Source: JBAXTE01 sp964653595 (GTDB lineage Bacteria; Bacteroidota; Bacteroidia; Bacteroidales; WCHB1-69). Taken from it: a stretch of DNA of 27,367 nucleotides. Of this stretch, positions 1-8,429 are shown in pieces. Positions within the stretch are counted from its first letter, which is position 1, and each line of letters begins with the position of its first letter. The position numbers were made by a program, and so were the translations under genes. The notes below the pieces were generated by a model. The model saw only the letters and a list, made by a program, of their open reading frames with translations, searched no databases and was not told the DNA's origin. Where the stretch lies: positions 1 to 27,367 of the forward strand of contig CAZZHH010000042.1 of assembly GCA_964653595.1 (NCBI GenBank), read 5' to 3'.

Positions 1-90
1 TTCAATGTTTTACAAAATCTAAACACCCAATTTGAATTTTTATCGGACAATAGTGTTTTTTAATGTATTTTTGCTGGAAATTAAAAACTA

Positions 91-600
91 GTGAGAAAAT
101 TATTTTATTTAATCTCTTTTGTTCTAATTGTTGCTACCCTTGGATGCAAAAATTCTCTTTCAGAGGAGGCGTTATGGTACAACAATCAAATTGTATCTAT
201 TCAAGATGAACTTACTGAGGCAATGGATACTTTCCTTCAAAGTGTGAATTTTCCCGATGCAAATACGGCAGTTTTGTATAAATCTGCCCAGCAAACATCC
301 AATTCGGTAGTGGAAAAATTAAAATCGATCAAACAGTTTGAAGGTGGAACTTCGCTCTTTTTAGAATCCCAAAATTATATCACCGCCTGTCAAGAGGCAC
401 TGCTTAATGAAGGATCTCAAATTGTTCATATAAAAGCAAAAATGTCGGTTAATCACTCTACGGCTGAAGTTGCAGTTTTAAATGATTGTGTTGATTCGTT
501 ATATTCCAAAGTGAACAAGGCCTCACATAAATTTGATGTTGCACAAAAAGAATTTTCTAGGAAATATAACTTCGAGTTAGAGAATGAAGAATTACCCTAA
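91..600 (+). CDS. Small predicted lipoprotein, helical, unknown function
   Basis: The protein has 169 residues. It begins with a short basic end, a hydrophobic stretch and a lipobox ending in Leu-Gly-Cys at about residue 19, so it should be a lipid-anchored envelope protein. The rest is polar and probably alpha-helical, with no catalytic motif that I recognise. The start is GTG: an in-frame stop lies at 82-84, and no ATG lies in frame before the signal peptide. The layout (lipobox, then a helix beginning near a Tyr-Asn-Asn motif) faintly recalls the LIC11966-type surface lipoproteins of Bacteroidota, but I hold that weakly. The gene stands alone, with the next plus-strand gene about 200 nt downstream. 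Confidence 0.75.
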   Translation: MRKLFYLISFVLIVATLGCKNSLSEEALWYNNQIVSIQDELTEAMDTFLQSVNFPDANTAVLYKSAQQTSNSVVEKLKSIKQFEGGTSLFLESQNYITACQEALLNEGSQIVHIKAKMSVNHSTAEVAVLNDCVDSLYSKVNKASHKFDVAQKEFSRKYNFELENEELP

Positions 601-653
601 TTCAGGATAGTGGGTTTGATAATCGTGTGGTTAATGTTTAAGTTTCAAGTATT

Positions 654-752
654 CTACGACATTCCCCTCATAAGGTAGATTATCATCGTCAATACAATCA
701 TCACAGAAGCAAAAATTAGCCATAGATAACCCTCTTTTTTAAATGTATTCAT
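654..752 (-). CDS. Candidate 32-residue single-pass membrane peptide
   Basis: A short minus-strand frame reads from ATG at 752 to TAG at 654. It encodes a charged start (Met-Asn-Thr-Phe-Lys-Lys-Glu), a run of about 18 hydrophobic residues from Leu-Trp-Leu-Ile-Phe to Ile-Ile-Tyr-Leu, and an Arg-containing tail. This is the usual plan of a small inner-membrane protein with one transmembrane helix. It fills most of the gap between two plus-strand genes. I know no family for it, and so short a frame could arise by chance in AT-rich DNA. Confidence 0.35.
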   Translation of the reverse strand: MNTFKKEGYLWLIFASVMIVLTMIIYLMRGMS

Positions 753-805
753 AATCGGTGTTTTTAAATTTATTACCCTAATATTATTCTAATGACTACT
801 AAACA

Positions 806-1684
806 ATGAAAAAGGTTGCTCAAATAAATAAAAAAATAATTAAATTCAATGTGCACACTCATTCTAGTTATTGTGATGGTAACGGTTTGCTATCCGATTT
901 TATTGCACAAGCACTAAAATGTGGTTACTCATCTGTGGGTTTTTCATCTCATGCACCATTATTATTCGAGACTCATTTTTCAATTGACATCCGTACTATT
1001 CAACAATATGTGGATGAGATTAGGCATTTGCAGCGATCTGAACCAAGGATAAAATTGTTGGCAGGGATGGAGTGTGATTATATTCCTGGAATGTCTTCTC
1101 CATTTTCTGAATTTAAAAAAAATTATGGTTTAGATTATATCATTGGTGGAGTACATTTGGTAAAAGGCATCGATAGTAACAACTTATGGTTTATTGATGG
1201 TCCTTTGAAATCAGAATTTGATAAAGGTTTGTGCGAGGTATTTCAAAACGATATCAAAAAGGGAGTTGCTCAGTATTATCAGCAAATATGTGAGATGTTA
1301 ACTACTCAAGAATTGGATATTCTTGCTCATGTTGATAAAATTAAAATGCATAATTCTGGAAGATACTTTTCTGAAGAGGAACATTGGTATCAGAATTTAT
1401 GTATGGAGGTAATTGATATTTTAAAGCAAAAAGAGGTTGTTGTTGAAATTAACACAAGGGGAATATACAAAAAGAGGTGCCCCGATTACTATCCATCCAA
1501 ATTTATTTTACAAAATTTGTTAGAGAACAATATACGAATTACGATAAGTTCGGATGCCCATCAACCTAGTGAGTTGGATTTATTAATGGATGAAGCGGCA
1601 ATTTATGCAGCTGAAATTGGGTTTAAAGAAGTATGGCAACCACTTGGCAATAATCAATGGACGGCAGTGAGCTTAAAGGGTTAA
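806..1684 (+). CDS. PHP-domain phosphatase, histidinol-phosphatase (HisJ/HisK)-like
   Basis: This 292-residue protein has the layout of the PHP metallophosphoesterase family. Metal-ligand motifs appear in the expected order: HTH at residues 17-19 followed by SSYCDG, a SSHAP motif near residue 50, an AGMECDY motif carrying the conserved Glu near 90, GGVHLV near 115, LAHVDK near 180 and SSDAH near 250. The length and motif set match histidinol-phosphate phosphatase of the HisJ/HisK type, which releases phosphate from L-histidinol phosphate in histidine synthesis. No other his gene is nearby, so the true substrate could be a different phosphoester. The ATG at 806 sits just ahead of the first metal motif and leaves a short basic N-terminus, as is usual. 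Confidence 0.8.
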   Translation: MKKVAQINKKIIKFNVHTHSSYCDGNGLLSDFIAQALKCGYSSVGFSSHAPLLFETHFSIDIRTIQQYVDEIRHLQRSEPRIKLLAGMECDYIPGMSSPFSEFKKNYGLDYIIGGVHLVKGIDSNNLWFIDGPLKSEFDKGLCEVFQNDIKKGVAQYYQQICEMLTTQELDILAHVDKIKMHNSGRYFSEEEHWYQNLCMEVIDILKQKEVVVEINTRGIYKKRCPDYYPSKFILQNLLENNIRITISSDAHQPSELDLLMDEAAIYAAEIGFKEVWQPLGNNQWTAVSLKG

Positions 1685-1709
1685 CTAGTTGTTTAGAAAT
1701 CTTTAAAAA

Positions 1710-2312
1710 CTATATTTCATGGTACGAGAAGAATGAAAATAAAAATTTCAAGGATACGTAATGTGGGCTTACTCCAACTGAGTTTCTGTCTTCAAATAGT
1801 TTGAAATTATAACCATAAAGTAACATGACCGTGAATTTTGCCTCTTCGCTGGCTTTATCTCTATATTTAAATGGGTAAAAAATACCTACGTCGGGGCGAA
1901 TAAAGAGTTGACCAATATTCTCTTGTTTTACAAACATGGCATTTGCTCCCCATACAAATGGGGAAAAGTCAAGACCTCCAAAAAAATTGTTATGTATAGA
2001 GGCTTCAAAGTTGTGTTTAATTGTTTGCCCAAACCTAATTTGGTATGATACAGACTGTTGAAACATTAAGTTGCCAACTCCATAATATTGATTAGCACCA
2101 ATCCCAACTCCCACAAAACTTGAGCCCTCGTTGTCCATCGAGAATTGCCCAAGCATGCCATATCTAAATCTGTTCCATTTGTTTCCAGTAGAAGAAAATG
2201 AACTTTTTTTGTTGTTTTTGTTTATTTGGGCATTGGTTTGTTGAGGATACATCCAAAGTGTGCAGACCGACAATAATGTGAGAAGGGAAAATAAATGGAT
2301 ATGATTTTTCAT
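1710..2312 (-). CDS. Secreted hypothetical protein, possible outer-membrane beta-barrel
   Basis: The protein has 200 residues with an N-terminal signal peptide (hydrophobic core at residues 7-22, likely cleavage after Thr-Asn-Ala-Gln near residue 29). A short basic, Ser-rich linker follows. The remainder has alternating polar and aromatic/hydrophobic residues with many Gly and Tyr-Gly pairs, as in small outer-membrane barrels of Bacteroidota, and it ends in a Phe-rich strand. No named family was recognised. A complete Bacteroidota-type promoter lies directly upstream (2336-2365), so it is probably expressed as a single gene. It converges with the PHP gene, the two stops being about 25 nt apart, and no strong hairpin is seen between them. 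Confidence 0.7.
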   Translation of the reverse strand: MKNHIHLFSLLTLLSVCTLWMYPQQTNAQINKNNKKSSFSSTGNKWNRFRYGMLGQFSMDNEGSSFVGVGIGANQYYGVGNLMFQQSVSYQIRFGQTIKHNFEASIHNNFFGGLDFSPFVWGANAMFVKQENIGQLFIRPDVGIFYPFKYRDKASEEAKFTVMLLYGYNFKLFEDRNSVGVSPHYVSLKFLFSFFSYHEI

Positions 2313-2335
2313 TTGTTTTTTACCGTATTAACGTA

Positions 2336-2365
2336 CAAAGATATAGCTTAACTCTTCTTAATCAA
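2336..2365 (-). promoter_or_regulatory. Bacteroidota-type promoter for the secreted protein gene
   Basis: On the minus strand a TTG (-33 element, 2363-2365) is followed after 19 nt by TATCTTTG (-7 element, 2336-2343). This matches the known consensus TTG-N17-23-TAnnTTTG. It lies 23 nt before the start codon at 2312. Confidence 0.65.
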
Positions 2366-2406
2366 ATTTATTGGTTGTAAAATTATAAAAATAAATTCAA
2401 TTGCGA

Positions 2407-3609
2407 TTATAATATTTTTTTGTCTAACCACATCCATGTCAACCACGTCATAAGTGAAATACTGCTTTTTAAGGAGTCTTCATGTAGATCGAAAGTTGAA
2501 GAATGAAGATTTCTCATCTCTTTTTCATCAGGAAAGTCAGTTCCAATCCGATAGAAATAGGAGGGGATTAAATGAGAATAATAGGCAAAGTCTTCTGCAG
2601 TCATTCTTACATCTAATTCGGTTACTTTATCCTCTCCTAAGAGCAATTTTGCCCATTCTGCAGATTGGTTGGTAACTGTTTCGTTGTTTATTAAAAATGG
2701 GTATCCATGGTCGATAAAGACATCTGCTGAGGCACCATAGCCGGCACATGTATGATGACAAATATTTTTGATTAATTGATGTATTTCTTTTCTCCAATCT
2801 TCACTGAACGTTCGAATTGTTCCTTGAATTTTAACTTCGTCGGGGATAATATTAGTTCTACCGAGCCCTTCAATTCTGCCAAAAGAAATTACAGTAGGCA
2901 TCATGGGAGGTGCGAATCTACTTACAATTTGCTGAAGAGCAACAATGGTTTGTGCTGCTGTGGTAATGGGGTCAATGTTTAAGTTTGGTGTTGCTGCATG
3001 TCCTCCTTTTCCTTTAATGCTAATGTATATTTCATCTGTTGAGGCCATGTATTTTCCAGACCTAAAGCCCATAACACCCGAAGGTAATCCAGGCATTACG
3101 TGCATTCCCAGCATTATATTTGGAGTAGGATTTTTCAAAACACCTTCCTTTATCATAGTGATGGCACCTCCTGGATATTTTTCTTCCGAGGGTTGAAAGA
3201 TAAATTTAACGCTTCCCTCAAATTCATCCCTTAGTTCATGTAAAATTTTTAAAGTATAAAGGAGGGATGTCATGTGAGCATCATGACCACAAGCATGCAT
3301 TACTCCTTTGTTCTGGGATACATAGGAGAATTTATTCTCTTCTGTTATAGGAAGTGCATCCATATCTGCACGTAAGCCAACAACAAATGAGTTTGGATTT
3401 TTCCCTTCAATTACTCCTACGATTCCAGTATTTGCAATGCCAGATTGATGCTTTATTCCCCATTTTGCAAGTAGCTTGCTAATATAATCAGCCGTGTTGA
3501 ACTCTTGCTCAGAGAGCTCGGGGTGTTGATGCAAATATCGTCTCGTTGTAATAGCATCCGTATGATAATACTGCGTCAGTTTTTCAATTTTTGATTTTAT
3601 GTTTTTCAT
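2407..3609 (-). CDS. M20-family amidohydrolase (N-acyl-amino acid amidohydrolase type)
   Basis: This 400-residue protein is a zinc-dependent amidohydrolase of peptidase family M20, the group with aminoacylase and hippurate hydrolase, which cleaves N-acyl groups from amino acids. The motifs are all present and in order: GLRADMDALP near residue 80, HACGHDAHM near 105, QPSEEKYPGGA near 140 with the catalytic Glu and a metal ligand, GKGGHAA near 200, where the lid domain begins, and MTAEDFAY near 340. Length is typical and no signal peptide is seen, so it is probably cytoplasmic. Its ATG overlaps the TGA of the upstream ABC transporter gene by 4 nt (ATGA at 3606-3609), so the two are probably translationally coupled. 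The exact substrate cannot be read from sequence. Confidence 0.9.
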   Translation of the reverse strand: MKNIKSKIEKLTQYYHTDAITTRRYLHQHPELSEQEFNTADYISKLLAKWGIKHQSGIANTGIVGVIEGKNPNSFVVGLRADMDALPITEENKFSYVSQNKGVMHACGHDAHMTSLLYTLKILHELRDEFEGSVKFIFQPSEEKYPGGAITMIKEGVLKNPTPNIMLGMHVMPGLPSGVMGFRSGKYMASTDEIYISIKGKGGHAATPNLNIDPITTAAQTIVALQQIVSRFAPPMMPTVISFGRIEGLGRTNIIPDEVKIQGTIRTFSEDWRKEIHQLIKNICHHTCAGYGASADVFIDHGYPFLINNETVTNQSAEWAKLLLGEDKVTELDVRMTAEDFAYYSHLIPSYFYRIGTDFPDEKEMRNLHSSTFDLHEDSLKSSISLMTWLTWMWLDKKIL

Positions 3610-5432
3610 TGGTTTGAAAAATTTTGTTTGTCAATCATTTCACGATATTTCCCATTCAATTCAAAAAGAGTTTGATGGGATCCCATTTCAATAATTTTTC
3701 CAGAATCAAGAACTAGAATAACATCTGCTTTGCGTATCGTAGATAATCGATGTGCGATAATAAAGGTTGTTCGATCTTTCATCATAGCGTTGATAGCTTC
3801 TTGAACGATGGTTTCGGACTCGGTATCTAATGCGGATGTAGCTTCGTCAAAAATTAGGATAGAAGGTTTTTTTAATAAAGCTCGAGCAATGCTAATCCGT
3901 TGACGTTGACCTCCAGAAAGTCGAGCACCTCTATCGCCAATCATGGTTTGATAACTCTCTGGTAACTCAATAATAAACTCATGAGCATTTGCATTTCTGG
4001 CAGCTTCTTCCACCTCGGATGAGGTGATATTTTGCAATCCGAATGCGATGTTGTTGAAAATAGAATCGTTGAAAAGAGTAACATCTTGATTTACTATGCC
4101 CATCAATCCTCTGATATCGGTGATTTTGTAATCCTTTATGTTAATGTTGTCGATAAGGATTTCACCTGAAGTAACGTCGTAAAATCTAGGTAACAAATCC
4201 ATCATGGTACTTTTGCCAGCACCAGATGCTCCAACAATAGCAACCGATTGACCGGCATATATCGTAAGATTGATGTTTTGTAAGACGGGTTCTGAGTCGT
4301 ACATGAAACTCACATTCTTAAATTCAATTTTTTCTTTTAATTTCGAAATGAATTTTGGATCTGTTTTTTCTTCAATAATTTCTTCAGAATCAATAATTTC
4401 GAATACTCGATTACTTGCGGCAATTCCTTTTTGAATACTATAGGTAGCCGTAATAAATGATTGTGCTGGGGATATAATCCGGGCAAAAAGAAGTACAAAC
4501 GCAATCAATAGGTCTGCAGAGAGTTCATTTGGGTTGGTAAGTACAATATTTCCACCAAACCAAACTACAATTAATAGGGCAGAAATTCCTAAAATCTCCG
4601 TCATTGGGCCCGATAATTCGCTACTTCGAAATACAGTATTCATGGTGCGTGTGTATGTTTCGTTTTGTAGTTTGAACTTTTTACTTGCTAGTCCAATTGC
4701 ATTAAACCCTTTGATTATTCTCAATCCGGATATCGATTCCTCAAAAATAGTGGATATTGAGCCCAGAGATTCTTGTCCAACAAGTGATTTTTTTTTAATT
4801 TTTTTCCCAGCTAACGAAATCAACCATCCACTAAGTGGTAAAAGAATAAGTGCAAAGAGGGTTAGTTTAACACTCATTATTAGTAACGCAATCAAAAATA
4901 CTGTTATCATGAGCGGCTCTCGAAGTAGCAGTTGTAAGGTGCTCATGATAGACCATTCTACTTCAAGAACATCGGAAGATACTCTTGACATAATGTCTCC
5001 TGTTTTTACTTTTGAGTAAAAGGAAAGTGGTAAAATGAGAAGTTTTTCGTAGAGCTCCTTTCTTAAGTCTCCTACAACTCCATTCCGGAGTGGCGACATA
5101 AAATACATTCCCATGTATCGCGAAAAGTTAGCCAATAATGAGAATATTACAAAGATAATTGCAACGGCAATGAGTGCTTCAAATTTTCCATAATATTCAA
5201 TTACACTGTTCAATTCATACGAAAAGTAGTCCTGAATAACTTTTGAGTTGTACTCAAAGGTGGGTTTTACCTTTACCACAGCCGTTTTTTCGAACAACAC
5301 CATTAAAAATGGAGTAACCATTGCAAGAGATAGCAGAGAGAAAATGGAATAGAAAATGTTAGATATTAGATTAAGAACCACATAAATCCAATATGGTTTT
5401 GCATATTTCATTAATCTAATAAACTGCTTCAT
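3606..5432 (-). CDS. MsbA-like ABC exporter, fused permease and ATPase
   Basis: The protein has 608 residues. The first 330 or so hold a six-helix ABC transporter membrane domain, and the rest is a nucleotide-binding domain. Visible motifs are Walker A (GASGAGKST, near residue 400), a Q-loop (GIVNQDVTLF), the signature LSGGQRQR (near 508), Walker B with ILIFDEATSALD, and the H-loop IIAHRLST. All catalytic residues are intact, so it should act as a homodimeric half-transporter in the inner membrane. The closest type is MsbA, the lipid A-core flippase, although lipid or drug exporters look similar. It lies 61 nt downstream of the epimerase gene and overlaps the amidohydrolase gene by 4 nt, forming a likely three-gene minus-strand unit. 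Confidence 0.9.
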   Translation of the reverse strand: MKQFIRLMKYAKPYWIYVVLNLISNIFYSIFSLLSLAMVTPFLMVLFEKTAVVKVKPTFEYNSKVIQDYFSYELNSVIEYYGKFEALIAVAIIFVIFSLLANFSRYMGMYFMSPLRNGVVGDLRKELYEKLLILPLSFYSKVKTGDIMSRVSSDVLEVEWSIMSTLQLLLREPLMITVFLIALLIMSVKLTLFALILLPLSGWLISLAGKKIKKKSLVGQESLGSISTIFEESISGLRIIKGFNAIGLASKKFKLQNETYTRTMNTVFRSSELSGPMTEILGISALLIVVWFGGNIVLTNPNELSADLLIAFVLLFARIISPAQSFITATYSIQKGIAASNRVFEIIDSEEIIEEKTDPKFISKLKEKIEFKNVSFMYDSEPVLQNINLTIYAGQSVAIVGASGAGKSTMMDLLPRFYDVTSGEILIDNINIKDYKITDIRGLMGIVNQDVTLFNDSIFNNIAFGLQNITSSEVEEAARNANAHEFIIELPESYQTMIGDRGARLSGGQRQRISIARALLKKPSILIFDEATSALDTESETIVQEAINAMMKDRTTFIIAHRLSTIRKADVILVLDSGKIIEMGSHQTLFELNGKYREMIDKQNFSNQ

Positions 5433-5493
5433 TTTAAATGTTTAGATGAAAATTTAAGGATTAAGATGAATGTGAAAGCATAAATCTTAATTT

Positions 5494-6468
5494 TTAAGAG
5501 TTAGGATTGTTATTCAATGAATAGTTGGAGTTAGAGAGAGAATCTGTCTCAGTAGAAATTTGTTTTTCGTTTTCGAGATTTTGTTCTATTTTTTCGGATA
5601 CATTTTTTTTCACTTTTTTTCTGAAGATTTGCTTAAACGCTGTTTGAACGGTTTCGTTTCTGAAATTGAAATTAGCTTCTAGAAGTCGTTTTGGAATAGC
5701 ATATTTTTCCTCAAGGAGTAGGGAAGCTTGTTCTCCTTTTAGCATCTTTATAATAAAAGGTGGTATTTTAAATATTGCCCAACGATGTACAGCTTTTGCA
5801 AAGTGTTTTGTGAAATCGCGATTTGATATTGGGTTTGGAGAGACTAAGTTGAAAATTCCAGTAAGAGTTTGGTTTTTGATTGCATAAAAAAATGCATTAA
5901 CAACGTCGTCGACGTGAACCCATGACATTATCTGTTCACCAGAGCCCATGGTTGCACCAAGACCGGCTTTGAAGAATGGGGTTAGAGATTTCATGATGCC
6001 ACCATGTTTCCCTAATACTATTCCTAATCGAAAGATGACCACTCGAGTGTCTTCGGCGCAACGCAAAGCCACTTTTTCCCAATCTGCGCAAACTTGCGCT
6101 AAGTAATCATTGGAAAATTCGAAATCATCTTCTGTGTGAATTTTGTTGCTATTGTATATTCCAACAGCAGAAACAGAAATTAGTAATTTGGGTTTTCGTT
6201 TGGATTCTTTAATTGCATCAACAATCTCTTTTGTTGTGTTTATTCGACTGAAGTAAATCTCTTTTTTGTATTTTTCAGTCCATCTTTTATCTATTGGTGC
6301 ACCTGCTAAATTGATGATTACGGTAGCCCATTCCGTTTTTTCAATGAGAAGTTCTTTGTTATCAATATCTTCCCTTGTTATAAGTCTGATGTTATGCCCT
6401 TTTCTAGTAGCATTATTTCTCAACTTTTTCCCAATAAAGCCCGTCCCACCTGATATTAGAATATTCAT
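5494..6468 (-). CDS. TIGR01777-family NAD(P)-dependent epimerase (SDR39U1/YfcH-like)
   Basis: A Rossmann-fold protein of the extended short-chain dehydrogenase family. The NAD(P)-binding motif is SGGTGFIGKKL, beginning at residue 5. Other family features follow: VIINLAGAPIDKRWT near 55, where the Arg-Trp-Thr is typical of TIGR01777 proteins, SAVGIY near 110, and SWVHVDDVV near 190. I chose the ATG at 6468, not the one at 6510: it places the Rossmann strand at the very N-terminus, and a promoter -7 element lies at 6508-6515, so the longer frame would not be fully transcribed. The last 45 or so residues form a charged, Asn/Ser-rich tail beyond the normal family end, probably disordered. The biochemical substrate of the family is unknown. 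Confidence 0.88.
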   Translation of the reverse strand: MNILISGGTGFIGKKLRNNATRKGHNIRLITREDIDNKELLIEKTEWATVIINLAGAPIDKRWTEKYKKEIYFSRINTTKEIVDAIKESKRKPKLLISVSAVGIYNSNKIHTEDDFEFSNDYLAQVCADWEKVALRCAEDTRVVIFRLGIVLGKHGGIMKSLTPFFKAGLGATMGSGEQIMSWVHVDDVVNAFFYAIKNQTLTGIFNLVSPNPISNRDFTKHFAKAVHRWAIFKIPPFIIKMLKGEQASLLLEEKYAIPKRLLEANFNFRNETVQTAFKQIFRKKVKKNVSEKIEQNLENEKQISTETDSLSNSNYSLNNNPNS

Positions 6469-6507
6469 AGTAAAAATGAGTTTTTGAAATAAATTTGTTT
6501 TAAAGTG

Positions 6508-6515
6508 CAAATGTA
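6508..6515 (-). promoter_or_regulatory. -7 element (TACATTTG) of the epimerase gene
   Basis: The minus strand reads TACATTTG, matching TAnnTTTG, 39 nt before the chosen start at 6468. No clear -33 TTG is seen at the right distance. It supports the shorter start of the epimerase. Confidence 0.45.
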
Positions 6516-6601
6516 CATAAAAATATTAGTTTTTTGTCTGCTTAAAGATTGGTGATAAAATGACAATAGAACGTATTTTTGATGTCTGTTTTTGCTAAAT
6601 G

Positions 6602-6635
6602 AAAAAAAAAATGAGGGAACTGAATGTTCCCTCAT
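6602..6635 (-). terminator. Rho-independent terminator after rplY
   Basis: A perfect 10-bp stem (ATGAGGGAAC at 6611-6620 paired with 6626-6635) closes a 5-nt loop. On the minus strand it is followed at once by nine T. It lies about 25 nt past the stop codon of the L25 gene. Confidence 0.9.
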
Positions 6636-6659
6636 AATAATTATAAATATCAAGTGATA

Positions 6660-7226
6660 TTATGCTTCAGTAGTCTCAACTACGTTACGTGTACGACTAA
6701 CTAAAATAGCAACAGTTTGTTTGATTTCCATGATTTCCACATTAGGAACTGAAATTTCTGAAATTTTGACAAATTGTTCAAGTTCCAAATTTCCTATGTT
6801 TACATCAATTGATTCTGGAATATCTTTTAAAAGACCTTTTATGCGTAATTTTCTGAATTTTTTAATCAGTTTACCTCCTAAAAGTACACCTGGCGAAGTG
6901 CCAACAGTTTTTAAAGGAAGAGAAACAGTGATAGGCTTATTGTCGATAACTTCTAAGAAGTCAACATGTAAGATTTTTTCAGTAGTTGGATGAAATTGTG
7001 CATCTTGAACGATTACATTCATTTTTTTGTCACCAAATGTAAGCTCAGCATAACGAGTTTCTGGTGTATAAATGATTCCTTTAAATTGTTTTTCTTCAAC
7101 CAAAATATGGTATTGTTCTGCACCACCATATACTACACATGGTACCATGTCGTTTGCGCGTTGCGCTTTTGCATCTTTTTTCCCTACGTTCTCGCGAAGA
7201 GAACCGCTCATTGATACTGATTTCAT
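6660..7226 (-). CDS. rplY: Large-subunit ribosomal protein L25 (Ctc/TL5 type)
   Basis: The 188-residue protein has the two-domain form of L25 that binds 5S rRNA. The first 95 residues are the L25 beta-barrel, with the conserved ARxxxMVPCVVYGG-like stretch near residue 25 and the QFHPTTEKILHVDF motif near 80. The second half is the TL5/Ctc C-terminal domain, with PLKTVGTSPGVLLGG and LKDIPESIDVNI motifs. Length is usual for the Bacteroidota form. It has its own -7 element (7260-7267) and a strong terminator, so it is probably a single-gene unit. In related genomes it often lies near prs and pth, which are not here. Confidence 0.95.
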   Translation of the reverse strand: MKSVSMSGSLRENVGKKDAKAQRANDMVPCVVYGGAEQYHILVEEKQFKGIIYTPETRYAELTFGDKKMNVIVQDAQFHPTTEKILHVDFLEVIDNKPITVSLPLKTVGTSPGVLLGGKLIKKFRKLRIKGLLKDIPESIDVNIGNLELEQFVKISEISVPNVEIMEIKQTVAILVSRTRNVVETTEA

Positions 7227-7259
7227 TTAAATATTTGTTTTTTATGAATAAATTGGGTG

Positions 7260-7267
7260 CAAAGATA
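7260..7267 (-). promoter_or_regulatory. -7 element (TATCTTTG) of rplY
   Basis: The minus strand reads TATCTTTG followed by CACCC, a form seen before many Bacteroidota genes. It lies 33 nt before the rplY start. A -33 TTG is not evident. Confidence 0.6.
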
Positions 7268-7347
7268 CTGATTTGTTTTGAAATAGTGAAAAGATTTTTG
7301 TGAAACGATATAAGAAGAAGTAAAAATATCTTTTTTGACTCTAATTT

Positions 7348-8349
7348 TTATCCAATTTCACTCAATTTTTCTTCAAATAGATCTCTTAGCTTAGAGAGAT
7401 TTAGTTGAGGATGTTGTAGTTGCATCTGGTTTATCTTTTCGATTTGTTGATTTAAAAACGCGAGATAGACTTCTGAGTTTTTTTGAAATGGGCGGTGTTC
7501 GGTTGCTTTATGGAGTGCTACCATTTCTTTCGCTAATGCACTTGTTTCGCGATTGAAATAGGTTTTGCAAAATTGATCCCAAATATAATCTACCGCCATA
7601 GGGGAGGGATGTAGCATATCGTCTGCATAAAATCGGTAATCGCGCAAATCGTCCATCATTATTTCGAATGCTGGGAAATAATATACCTCAGGGAAACGAT
7701 CCATTAATTTGGATACCGACAAATGGAGAATGGCCTTACTATGTTGGTTCTCGAAAAATCCATCGGATAAATATCTAATTGGGCTAATCGTAAAAAGGAT
7801 AGTTAGTTGAGGGTTAAAAGTAAGAAGTTTGCATAGACTTGCAGAATTTTTTTCCACAACCTCGTCTACAGATAACATCTCTTTAGAAAATTCCAATGCT
7901 GGAATTTTATGGCAATTTGCGACTATCTTTTTCGATTTTTTATATCGGTATACATGAGAAGATCCTAGGGTGATGATTAATAGTGTTTTTCCCCCAAGTT
8001 TTGTATGTACTAGATCAATTTCAGAATTGATATTTGTTAAAATTTCTGATTGAGAAATGCTTGAATATTTGCTGTGATGATTTAAACTCATCCATAATTC
8101 ATTGTGAAATATTAAATCATCAGGGGTAAAGCTTTTTTTATTTGTGATGTCGTCAATAGAATTTGCAATTGAAATTGGATTGTACAATGTGCCAAATGGA
8201 TTAATTAGAGTATCAAATCCAGATTTGACTAACTTTTCACCTATGTTTTCCGAAAAACAAGATCCAAACGTGATGATAGATAAATTATGATTTATTTCTA
8301 ATTTTGACTTGGGTAACTTTATTTGTGTCCGAAATTGAGTATCCGTCAT
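7348..8349 (-). CDS. GSCFA-domain protein
   Basis: This 333-residue protein carries the motif that names the GSCFA family (Pfam PF08885): TFGSCFSENIG near residue 28, followed by GFDTLINPFGTLYNP. Later family features are LIITLGSSHVYR near 125 and FTISPIRYLSDGF near 190. A PSPMAVDYIWDQF stretch near 245 includes the Asp-His-like region expected of an SGNH-type hydrolase fold. The family is thought to be related to GDSL/SGNH hydrolases, but its role is unproven. No signal peptide is seen. It has its own -7 element upstream and lies 121 nt before rplY, which has a separate promoter. Confidence 0.88.
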   Translation of the reverse strand: MTDTQFRTQIKLPKSKLEINHNLSIITFGSCFSENIGEKLVKSGFDTLINPFGTLYNPISIANSIDDITNKKSFTPDDLIFHNELWMSLNHHSKYSSISQSEILTNINSEIDLVHTKLGGKTLLIITLGSSHVYRYKKSKKIVANCHKIPALEFSKEMLSVDEVVEKNSASLCKLLTFNPQLTILFTISPIRYLSDGFFENQHSKAILHLSVSKLMDRFPEVYYFPAFEIMMDDLRDYRFYADDMLHPSPMAVDYIWDQFCKTYFNRETSALAKEMVALHKATEHRPFQKNSEVYLAFLNQQIEKINQMQLQHPQLNLSKLRDLFEEKLSEIG

Positions 8350-8371
8350 TGTGTTTAATTTTTGTCAACCA

Positions 8372-8379
8372 CAAAGGTA
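8372..8379 (-). promoter_or_regulatory. -7 element (TACCTTTG) of the GSCFA gene
   Basis: The minus strand reads TACCTTTG, 22 nt before the start at 8349. No matching -33 TTG was found. Confidence 0.5.
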
Positions 8380-8429
8380 CTAAAAAGGATATGAGTGTTT
8401 ATCTTTTTTTTGTTTTTCTAGGTTTACTG

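Noticed and set aside
5461..5490. 7-bp inverted repeat TTAAGAT/ATCTTAA between the epimerase and ABC genes
   Set aside because: The stem is all AT but one pair, the loop is 16 nt and no T run follows; it is likely chance.
6465..6653. 62-codon minus-strand frame over the epimerase promoter and the rplY terminator
   Set aside because: It covers the promoter and terminator and has a composition typical of non-coding AT-rich DNA.
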